Shown here piece by piece: positions 54,348 through 64,000 of a stretch of DNA of 64,000 nucleotides. The position numbers and the translations under genes were made by a program. The notes beneath the pieces were generated by a model. That model did not search any database. It was not told where the DNA came from and saw only the letters and a list, made by a program, of their open reading frames with translations. The stretch is taken from contig NC_090730.1 of assembly GCF_036898095.1 (NCBI RefSeq), positions 20,952,344 to 21,016,343 on the forward strand. Direction: 5' to 3'. Source of the stretch: Palaemon carinicauda. Taxonomy: Eukaryota > Arthropoda > Malacostraca > Decapoda > Palaemonidae. Within the stretch, counting starts at the first letter, position 1; every line of letters starts with the position of its first letter.

Positions 54348-56123
54348 CGATTGGGATTACAGTACGATACGTTGAAAGGAAGAATTAAGTTAGATGAGAG
54401 TATAAGTGAGGTCGAAAGGGAACGATTGCTTAAGATGTTATGGGATAAGCGGAGAGTTGTGAGTCTCGGTGACGATGATTGTGGGGGGTCAGACCTGCCA
54501 GAATTTAAAATAGTTCTTAGTGATGATACCCCCATATATCAGCGTCCCAGGCATTTTTCTCCGCCTATTGCCAAGGAGATAGAGGAGCAGTGTCAGGAAT
54601 TAGAGCGTATGGGTGTAATAGAAAGGAGTGAGAGTGCCTGGAATAGCCCTATTGTCCCTGTACGAAAGCCTGATGGAAGTTTACGCATGTGTATTGATTA
54701 TAGGAAGGTGAATGAGATGACTGCTAAAGAACGTTTTCCAATGAATGTGGTGTCTGATTGTGTTTATAAGATGCATGGAATGAAAGTTTTGACTAAATTA
54801 GATTTGGTGAGGGGCTATTACCAGATGCCTCTGGCAGAGGGGAGCAGGCCCATTACCGCATTTTCAAGTACGAATTGTCACTTTCAATTTAAAAGGTTGA
54901 GTTTTGGTCTTGCTAATGCGCCTGCTGCCTTCCAAAGAGCGATGAATGTTGTATTGGCTGGTTTCGATCGACAGAAGGTGACTGTTTTTATAGATGATAT
55001 TCTGATTGCGAGCGAGACTGTTTAGGAACATATGCGGTTGCTTGAGGCAGTGTTGATGCGGTTAATTGAAGTTGGTGTGAAAATTAAGCTTGAGAAGTGT
55101 ACATGGTTGTCCAGGGAGGTGGAATTTCTTGGGCATGTAGTGGGTGAATCTGGTATAAGGAAGAGTGACAAGTTTGTGAATAAGGTGCGAGAATTTCCAC
55201 GTCCCCGGACTGTGCGTTAGTTGCGAGGTTTTCTTGGTTTGGTTGAGTTTGGGCGCAAGTTTGTTAGAGATTGTTCAGGTATAGGGAAGCCTTTGAATGA
55301 ATGGACGGGTAAAAGGAATAGTACAAAATTAAAATGGGATGATCGGATGATAGAAGCGTTTGAAAGGTTGAAGGAAGAGGCCGCAAAAGACGTCACTTTG
55401 GCATTTCCGGACTACAGTGAAAATGCGAATATGCTAGAGTTGTATACGGATGCGAGTGGGGTTAGTATGGGTGGTTGTTTGGTTCAAATGCAGAGAGTAA
55501 AAGGAGAAGAGCAATTGAGAGTAATAGCGTATGTTAGTAAAGCATTTAATAGAGCTGAGCGGAAGTATTCGACGATTGACAGGGAATTGGCTGCAATACG
55601 ATTTTGTGTGAAAGCATTGAAAGTATTTTTGTATGGTGTAAAATTCATTGTGCGTACTGACCATCAGCCCCTAGTGTATATGATAAGGAAAGAGTGTGTG
55701 AATGCAAGGGTTGCTAGGACCATAGAGGATTTGAATGAATTTGATTTCAGGTTAGAATATGTACCGGGAAATAAGAATGTGATAGCAGATGCGATGTCGA
55801 GGATGCATGGGAGGATGGAAGATAAAGAGAGTAATCAGAATTCTGAAAGGTTGCCTGAAGGTTTAGTTGTGGAGCAGAGTTGTGAAGGGCAAGATATGGT
55901 ATATAAGTGTATCCTAATGGGTTTAAGTAAGTTAGTACAAGAGGGGTTAGATACGGAAATACCAGGTAGTGTAACTGAGCTTAAAAGAAGGGTGATGAAT
56001 GAAGTGTCAAAAGAAATGGTGTATGAGGAGGAGAGTAGTGTACTAGAAGGGGAAGTATTATCAAAGATATTAATGGTGGTAAGTATGTTGTATGGTGTAA
56101 CTGTGTATTTGTATTTTGGATAG
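54348..56123 (+). pseudogene. Reverse transcriptase-RNase H of the LTR retrotransposon (two internal TAGs)
   Basis: One reading frame opens after the stop at 54345 and runs to TAG 56121, broken by TAG at 55023-55025 and 55218-55220. RT motifs in order: WNSPIVPVRKPDGSLRMCID, LDLVRGYYQMPL, FKRLSFGLANAPAAFQRAM and the FIDD catalytic box (VFIDDILIASE). After the first TAG comes the thumb (VEFLGHVVGESGIR). After the second comes the connection LRGFLGLVEFGRKFVRDCS, where CAG for Gln is expected at the stop position (family usually has RQLRGFLG). RNase H shows LELYTDASGVSMGGCLVQ, YSTIDRELAAIRF, RTDHQPLVYM and NVIADAMSRM. The order and motifs are of Gypsy type. With the TAGs translated as stops, the polymerase is dead. 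Confidence 0.9.
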
Positions 56124-56132
56124 AATCGACCG

Positions 56133-58598
56133 ATGGAATATAGGGCATGTAAGGAGAATGATAGGGAATATATTTTGAGGATTCAATGTAAGGAGGAATG
56201 TTGCAAATTGTTGAGCGAGAAGGATAATGGTGCAAGTGACCTTAACCTAAGATATGACTGTATAGAGGACAGTGAATATGATGATGAACATATTGGTGAA
56301 GTGAGCGACAGAATTGAAAGGAGAGTAAATGTATGCATGCATGGTGTAAAAGGAAGGATGATGACATATGTGAATATAAATGAGAATGAATATTGTAGTT
56401 TAATTGATACGGGTGCTCAAGTGTCATTAGTAAATGAGTCAGTTATCAGGGAAATTGAGAGGTACAATTGGGAAGTGAAAAGACAGTGTACGAGTGTGAG
56501 AATTCATGGAATAGGTCAGGGAAGTTTACTTGTTTGGGAAGAAGTGAGGTTGAAGGTGAAACTAGGGAGTATGGAAGTTGAACATAATTTTATTGTAATG
56601 GGAGAGAATGAAATGCCTAGTTGTTTTTTGATGGGAATAGATTTTTTGAGGTTGCACCATGTGTCAGTTGATGTTGGTAAGGGTTTGCTTTCAAAGAATG
56701 GCTGTAAGTTAATAGTAATTGAGGATAATAGTGTATTCATGGCGAATTTTGTTGGCATGATTGATATTGCAAAAAGTGAAGATGATTTGTTGAGCAAAGA
56801 AGAGGTGGAAGAAATGCAAGGTGAATGTTTAGAGATAAATAGGTTACGTGAATGTATTTTAAATGGTATTAAGGTGGAAGAATGGCCGTGTGATTTGGAA
56901 GCGTATAAGAAAGTTGTTAAAAGATTTGTTGTTTGTAAGAATATTGTGTATTTTTTGCATAGGGGAATGGATGAAGATATATATGTTCCTGTGTTTCCAA
57001 TGCATGCAGCTGTAAGTATGTGTATGGTAGTGCATGACAGGTATGGGCATATGGGGAAGAATAAATTGTGGGAATGCATGCGAGAGAGGTTGTTTACGCC
57101 TGGGTTGAGTCAAATTTGTAGGGATGTAGCGACTACTTGTGAGGATTGTCAGAAGGGAAAATATCAGAGCATGCATGCAAGTCCGCCTGTTTTGAGGTTA
57201 CGTATGAAAGAGCCATTTGAGATGTTTGTGATTGATTGTGTTTCGTTGCCTGTGACTGCGAGGAGACATGTGGGAATGATTATCATGGTCGATCATATGA
57301 GCAAGTTTGCGTATGTAGTACCCATCAAGAATAAAAGAAGTGAGACTGTAGCGAGAATGGTAAGTCAAGTGATGTTGCCGATGAGTGTGTGTAAGCCTGC
57401 GAAAATGTTAAGTGACAATGGTCCGGAGTTTGTTGGATGGGAGTTTGAGCAGATGTTGAGAGAATGGGGCATTGAACATGTGTATTCGACTCCGTATATG
57501 CCAAGTGCGAATGGTTTGGCTGAAAGGACGGTAAGAACCTTGACAGAAATTTTGCGGATGATGAGTACATGTGATAATGATTGGGATTTATATGTTGGGC
57601 GTGCGTTGTGGGCGTATAATGCGACGGTGCACAAGAGTACTGGTATGTCTCTGTGTAAGTTTGTGTTGAATTTTGAAAAGATAGTAAGACCGAGATTGAG
57701 TGTGTCCGAGAATGATAGAGATGTTTGGAAGAAAGCAAATGAGAGATTTGAAAGCTACAAAGTGGGAGAGAAAGTGTTAAAAGAAGTAATTGAAAAGGGA
57801 AGAATGAATGTCAATAAGGTACGTGATAAGTTTGAAGGTCCATATGAGGTGTTAGATGTTGGTTCTAGTGGGTTGAGTTATGTTTTAGGTAAAGTAAGTG
57901 TGGATGGTAGTGTGGAAAAGGTTAGGGCACACCACAATCAGTTGCGAAAATGGAAGGAGGTACCAAGATATATTCAGGAGAATGGTATGAATAAATGGCT
58001 GAAAACGAACAAGTATGAACCGAGTATGTGTGAGGCATTAGGTTTAGAAGATAAGCAATTGGTGTTAGTAGAGTATGGAAGGAAAAAGAAGTCTGAGAAT
58101 TTTACTGGGGATAAAAGGCGGGAAAATTTTGTAGTTGTAGGCGGGAATCAGAATACGCAGGACAAGGGTGTAAATGTACAGGTGAGTATGGAAGATAAAT
58201 GTATTAATACAGATGAAACTTGGATGAGTATGAATGATACTTATAGTGTGTGTGGTTTTTCGTTAGATGAGGCAAGAGAACGTATGACAGACACGAGAAT
58301 GAAAGATAGGAGAATGATAAGCAGTATGAATGATTCTTTTGTTAAAGTAGAAAATGGTTTAGATGTAATGGATGAATTGTTGACAGAAATTAGTGGGATT
58401 TTCGGGCCAGATGAAATTGAGGTAGATGAAATAGTGCATGATATCTTAGACGAGCAGAGCATAGACGGGAATCGTAATAGTACGTTGAATGAAAACGACA
58501 TGGAAGAAGTGAATGAGAGAGTGCAGGTATATGAAGGCCCAGTTACTCGAAGCCGAGGTCCCGTTCCAGACTGCGACTGGGTTATGAGAAAAAATTAG
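56133..58598 (+). CDS. Second retropepsin plus integrase polyprotein (intact 821 codons)
   Basis: The ATG at 56133 lies 9 bp after the TAG that ends RT-RNase H, in the same frame. Residues about 70-190 form a second retropepsin-like domain: CSLIDTGAQVSLV (Asp92), RIHGIGQGS and FLMGIDFLRLHHV. The integrase follows with an HHCC zinc-binding part (H301, H306, C336, C339), the catalytic core with D368, D428 and E464 (D,D-35-E), and a GPY-type C-terminal module (KFEGPYEV near 569). About 200 further residues, acidic and Met/Asn-rich, end in PVTRSRGPVPDCDWVM and have no recognised domain. All catalytic residues are present and there is no interruption. A protease between RNase H and integrase is not the usual Gypsy order, in which it precedes RT. 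Confidence 0.88.
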   Translation: MEYRACKENDREYILRIQCKEECCKLLSEKDNGASDLNLRYDCIEDSEYDDEHIGEVSDRIERRVNVCMHGVKGRMMTYVNINENEYCSLIDTGAQVSLVNESVIREIERYNWEVKRQCTSVRIHGIGQGSLLVWEEVRLKVKLGSMEVEHNFIVMGENEMPSCFLMGIDFLRLHHVSVDVGKGLLSKNGCKLIVIEDNSVFMANFVGMIDIAKSEDDLLSKEEVEEMQGECLEINRLRECILNGIKVEEWPCDLEAYKKVVKRFVVCKNIVYFLHRGMDEDIYVPVFPMHAAVSMCMVVHDRYGHMGKNKLWECMRERLFTPGLSQICRDVATTCEDCQKGKYQSMHASPPVLRLRMKEPFEMFVIDCVSLPVTARRHVGMIIMVDHMSKFAYVVPIKNKRSETVARMVSQVMLPMSVCKPAKMLSDNGPEFVGWEFEQMLREWGIEHVYSTPYMPSANGLAERTVRTLTEILRMMSTCDNDWDLYVGRALWAYNATVHKSTGMSLCKFVLNFEKIVRPRLSVSENDRDVWKKANERFESYKVGEKVLKEVIEKGRMNVNKVRDKFEGPYEVLDVGSSGLSYVLGKVSVDGSVEKVRAHHNQLRKWKEVPRYIQENGMNKWLKTNKYEPSMCEALGLEDKQLVLVEYGRKKKSENFTGDKRRENFVVVGGNQNTQDKGVNVQVSMEDKCINTDETWMSMNDTYSVCGFSLDEARERMTDTRMKDRRMISSMNDSFVKVENGLDVMDELLTEISGIFGPDEIEVDEIVHDILDEQSIDGNRNSTLNENDMEEVNERVQVYEGPVTRSRGPVPDCDWVMRKN

Positions 58599-58623
58599 GT
58601 AAGTGTTGTGTGAGGATTTGGCA

Positions 58624-58640
58624 AAGTAAGGGGGGAGGAA
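58624..58640 (+). promoter_or_regulatory. Polypurine tract
   Basis: AAGTAAGGGGGGAGGAA, immediately before the 3' LTR: purines except for one T. This is the expected plus-strand primer site. Confidence 0.85.
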
Positions 58641-60421
<1,781 letters not shown>

Positions 60422-62600
60422 ACCCGGCTATGCACCAAACACCTCACTCGTCAACAATGGACTTGTTGCCTTGTCACCTTTCTCCCTCAACTACACACCA
60501 GCCTCTTTATGGCGAGTCTCCTATCCTTTGCCTTGTCAGTTCACCTTGACGAGACTTTAACAGCATACTTCACTTGGGAAAGGCAACATGCACAGGTAAT
60601 CAGCTTAACTATGCACTCAGACTCAGGTGTATGCTCAAACGCACACCATGCTACTCCTCCCATCTGTTGTCTCGCAAACGCTTGCCTTGCCAGCATTTGC
60701 CTCACCGGCGCTTGCCTAACTTTCGTGCACCTGTACAATACTCGCCATATGTGTGCTGACCTTGGTATCAAAGCACACCTGCTCAGTGCTCTCCATATGC
60801 CTTGCCTTGTGCGGTTTCACCTCCACTGAGGAAACAGGCTGGTGTCCCTTCGAAGGTGGTCACCTTTTTGAAGGAGAAGTCTTGGTTCGAAGACCTAGTG
60901 CAGGTAGTCTCAGAACCGGTCCAAGATCCTCCGGCAGTTCCACTTAGGAGTACTGTACTCCATTGATTCCTTTGGAAGTTTCGGGTTCCTTGGAGAGGAG
61001 TTCTCCTCCGTCTGACCCTACGATCATGACCCTGCTTAGGAAAAACTAGACATCATCCCCATCAAGCTGAGGAAGAATAGATGGGGTCAGTGAGGGGATA
61101 CCCCTTCCTCTGGGGAGCTTAGTTTATCCAAGAACAAGTAGAGGCCCGAGATCTCTGAGGGAGGTCATGTATACGGACAACTATCAACTCATACCAATAG
61201 ATCTGGATCCAATTGGCCTTGGTTCTTCGGCAGCTAGGATGCCTTCCCCCTCTCCTTTGCCTGTTGAGGAAGTTAGACCAAGGGAATCCACTTTGCTTCT
61301 CGTAGACCACCATCCGCTTGCGAGAGTGAAGGATACGAAGAGAATTCCTAAGAATTGGACCTCTGCTAGTGGCCAACGTAGTTCCCGGGAATACACTACA
61401 GATCCGCTCTCGTGCGACCAGAGAACAGTGGACACCCCCCGAGGTCTCACTCCTCTACTTCTAGATCGCTTGATGACTTTGACCCTCCCGGGGGTCCTTT
61501 AGATGTGAGCTCTGGAGAGGAAGAACCCTTTTATGACGGATATGAACCCTTTGAGGGTATGGTGCCTCCATTCACCAGCCTTGAGATACTCACTAGGAGC
61601 AGAGATATGCTGACCATGTCTTTCTGCAGGTCCTCTCCTACATTAGGAAGTTCAACTCCTTGGGACAGCCGGACCCTATTCCTGCTGAGAGAATAGACAC
61701 AATCCTGGATCTCTTTTATAACACTCCCAGTCCCACCAAGGCTAAGGTAATTTACCTTGGTCAAGTGGGGATGGAGGTGCCGAAAAGATAGCATATGCTT
61801 AAGTGGTAGGAGAGTCGTGCTGTCTGAGGTCCATGAACTTGGATTGGTTACTACCTCTACCGGGGGTCAGGTAGAAGAAGTACTACAAGGTGGTTGAAGC
61901 CGTCATCTCTCCCTCTAGATCTAGCAAATCTGGCGTTGACCCAGAATCTACCCTTGGATAAGATCTCCTCCTTGTCAGTGGTATTCTATGTTGTGGATGC
62001 TGCAAACTTGGAGAGGGTGGTAAAGTGTTCTTTGCAAGCTGCTTCATGGCTAGGCTACCATTTATGGACGATGGGGTACCTTTTCAAGATCGAGGACATT
62101 TTCACTGAACAGAACAGGGAGGTGATGTCAGATTTCCTGCTTTTACGAGCCGGACTAGGGAGTTCTTGACTCGGAACATCCTTAATTAGTGGGTCAACTG
62201 GGTTTTGAGGCGGTGGGATGTTGTCTCAAAATTCAGGAAGCAGGTGCCAAGGAAAGAAGCGATGTGAGTGCACAGTGCCCCGATGGATGGCCGGTTCCTC
62301 TTCAACGGGGGGGTTATCGAGGCAGTCGCGTAAAGCTGGAGGAAGGCGAGTTATGACTCCCTCCTCCAACGCACTATGATGTCTCGTCCTTACTTTGCAG
62401 CAGCACCGCAGCAGCGTTCCATGCCGGCAAAGCGCCAAGGGCAGAAGTGTCCTCAACATCAGCAACAGGCAGCAATTAGGAACTAGGGTAAAAGGCAGCC
62501 CTTACGACCCAAAGGTCCCAGAAGAGGTAAGGGAGCGAGGAGAGGATGACGTGGCTGTTCCCGCAAGTTGTCCCATTCCTACGACCAGTCCACCTGTGGG
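60422..62600 (+). pseudogene. DIRS gag-like ORF1 remnant, copy G
   Basis: The first 400 bp are degenerate short repeats of the gag tract. Traces of the conserved core include FLQVLSYIRKFNSLGQPDPI-like codons at 61617-61682, ILDLFYNTPSPTKAKV-like codons near 61700-61750 and ANLERVVKCSLQAASWLGYH at about 62000-62060, corresponding to EKVAKSAMQATSWLNVW in B. A basic tail lies near 62450-62540. Frames change repeatedly. The segment 60925-61025 is duplicated at 63585-63690 inside RNase H. Confidence 0.6.
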
Positions 62601-62631
62601 AGGATACCTACAGAGCAGATAGCAGAGGTGG

Positions 62632-63998
62632 ATGCTCCATGCGGCTGAACCTTGGTTGGTCGCTGCCGTTAGGGCAGGATACCACGTCCCATTCACCCAT
62701 TCTTTCCCCCCTCTAACCTCGCATTCAGTGAGCACAAGTTCCTACATGGGATCTGCAAAGGAACTGGCCCTTCAGGCCAAAGTCCAGACCATGCTGGAGA
62801 AGGATGCTCTCCAAGAAGTCTTGGAAAGGTCTCCAGGCTTCATCAGTCTTGTAGAAAAGGCATCTCCATTCATGAGGGAGATGTCCCAGATGGTTCGACA
62901 GGCTGTCAGACCAAACGACTTCATGATCTCGCTGGAACTCGAAGATGTGTACTTCCAGGTCCCTATTCATCCATCCTCAAGGAATTACCTAAGGTTCTCT
63001 CTCAACAGCAGGATATACTTATTCAAGGTACTGTGTTTCGGCCTGTCCAGAGCTCCTCAGGTTTTCACTCGTGTTTTCTCTAGTGTCAACATGGGGTCAC
63101 AAGAACCGAATCTATCTACTTCGTTTGGCTGATTCTAGCAGACTCAATGGGAACCTTTCTCCTTTATTGAGACAGGCTTCTCAAGTTGTGTGAAGATCTG
63201 GGGATCAAGGTAAATATCGAGAAGTCCTTCGTGCACCCAACTCAGAACTTGGTATACTTAGCAAGATTGGAGAGAATGAAATACAAATTTAGGAAAAGAC
63301 TTTCTGTCGTTAGCAAGATTGGAGATGATGAAAAGAGCAGCAAGCCGATTTCTAATGCTAGACGAACTGCCAGTTCATCTATGGCAGAAGTTGCTAGGAC
63401 ACCTCGCCTCCTTGGAGGCCCTGATGCCCAACAGATTGGTCTCAGCACCAAGATCCTATGGACCTTCTGGTCCCGATAAGGTCAGAGCAGAAGAGAGACC
63501 TAAAGTGGTGGCCATCGGACATCAACCTACTCGGGAGTAGACTTTCTCTCTTCTCCCCTGGAATTGATTCTGATGCATCAAAAGTCCTAGATCCTCCGGC
63601 AGTTCCACTTACGGGTACTCCATTGATTCCTTGGAAGTTTCAGGTTCCTCGGAGAGAAGGTCTCCTCCATCTGACGGTATATGCTCATCTGTTGCAGCAC
63701 ACGACCTCTGGGCTTTGTTCCGAGGCCGAGCAACACTGCTATATAAACCTCCTAGAGATGAGAGCAGCCTTCCTGGCTCTCAAGCATTTCCAGGAGCTCC
63801 TTTCAGGACACTTTGTGATGCTGATGAGCGACAACACCACTGTGGTAGCTTATATAAACAAGGACGGAGATACTTTTTCACAGCCCTTATGCCATCTAGC
63901 TGTGGAAATAATCAGATGGACGGAAGACAACTAGTTAACCCTCTCAGCCCACTTCATTCCGGGCAAGAGAAACTTCTTCGATTATAAACTGAGTAGGA
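62632..63998 (+). pseudogene. DIRS RT-RNase H, copy G (broken, truncated by window end)
   Basis: RT is readable at 62632-63132: SAKELALQAKVQTMLEKDAL, PGFISLVEKASP (with about 60 bp missing relative to B after this), SLELEDVYFQVPIHPSS and CFGLSRAPQVFTRVF. The YxDD box is destroyed near 63120 (TTCGTTTGGCTGATTC, with codons lost). RNase H shows SDASK at about 63570, then an inserted gag-derived segment of about 100 bp, then YINLLEMRAAFLALKHFQEL and LMSDNTTVVAYINKDGDTF. Inactive. Confidence 0.75.
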
Positions 63999-64000
63999 AG

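Larger units (their letters stand above)
50643..54375 (+). pseudogene. First retropepsin-like protease ORF, split by a transposon
   Basis: The 5' part (50643-51141) has the aspartic protease signature LVGLIDTGCGVNLM (Asp60; DTGC instead of the usual DTGA/S), the flap-like GIGNLRMPV and the C-terminal YDVLLGYKFLKKCGM motif. At 51142 a piggyBac-type element interrupts it. Removing the insert and one TTAA copy keeps the same frame, so the 3' part (53954-54375) belongs to the same ORF. That tail of about 140 residues has no recognised domain. The ORF lies -1 to gag and -1 to RT, with a short overlap (54348-54375) to RT. A second, more canonical protease lies downstream (about 56330-56710), so this one may have another role. 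Confidence 0.8.
60422..64000 (+). mobile_element. DIRS family I copy G, 3' part (runs off the window)
   Basis: The sequence resumes after the LTR insertion in the repetitive gag tract (TTGCCTCACCGGCGCTTGCC at about 60700), then gag core, RT and RNase H. The recombinase and right repeat lie beyond the end of the window. It is older and more degraded than B. Confidence 0.78.

Noticed and set aside
58600..58640. Possible env gene after integrase
   Set aside because: The integrase ORF ends 42 bp before the 3' LTR; there is no room, and its C-tail has no signal peptide or membrane segment.

Overview
This window is repeat-dominated eukaryotic DNA, most likely from a decapod crustacean such as a shrimp. 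That is an inference from three things: many DIRS1-like tyrosine-recombinase retrotransposons (a class known to be widespread in Decapoda), very long AG/CT, CA and TA microsatellites, and a dispersed repeat of decapod type. I find no convincing host protein-coding gene, no tRNA or rRNA gene and no bacterial-style operon. Nearly all coding capacity belongs to transposable elements, many of them broken by stops and frameshifts.

Layout. 1-8.3 kb: relics of non-LTR retrotransposons (CR1/L2-like and RTE-like), an inverted pair of a dispersed repeat around a 237-bp compound microsatellite, a 295-bp hAT-type MITE with an 8-bp target duplication, and an intact Merlin/IS1595-type DDE transposase gene on the minus strand preceded by tandem CRE/CCAAT-like promoter modules. 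8.3-38.4 kb: a pile-up of DIRS family I copies (A0, A1, A2, B, C, D). Copy B (22617-30589) is structurally complete: inverted terminal repeats, gag-like ORF, RT-RNase H, tyrosine recombinase and internal complementary region. The 5' end of another DIRS family (III) abuts B. 38.8-45.3 kb: a complete element of a second DIRS family (II). 45.35-64 kb: an old family I copy (G) split by a young 13.4-kb LTR retrotransposon (46994-60421, ACCC duplicated), which is itself split by a 2.8-kb non-autonomous piggyBac-type element in its first protease ORF (51142-53949, TTAA duplicated).

How the parts work together. In the DIRS elements, gag, RT-RNase H and the tyrosine recombinase make and integrate a circular DNA; the internal complementary region carries the complements of both unequal ends, as the DIRS-1 replication model requires. 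The YR frame overlaps the end of the RT-RNase H frame. In the LTR element, a tRNA-Lys-type primer site and a polypurine tract prime cDNA synthesis, and gag, protease, RT-RNase H and integrase follow in Gypsy order. Two features of this element stand out: an in-phase G GGA AAC slippery site just before the gag stop, and a second retropepsin domain between RNase H and integrase.

Coordinates of element ends and ORFs were read by eye. Boundaries of degenerate pieces are approximate (tens of bases), and family names rest on motif recognition, not on a database search.
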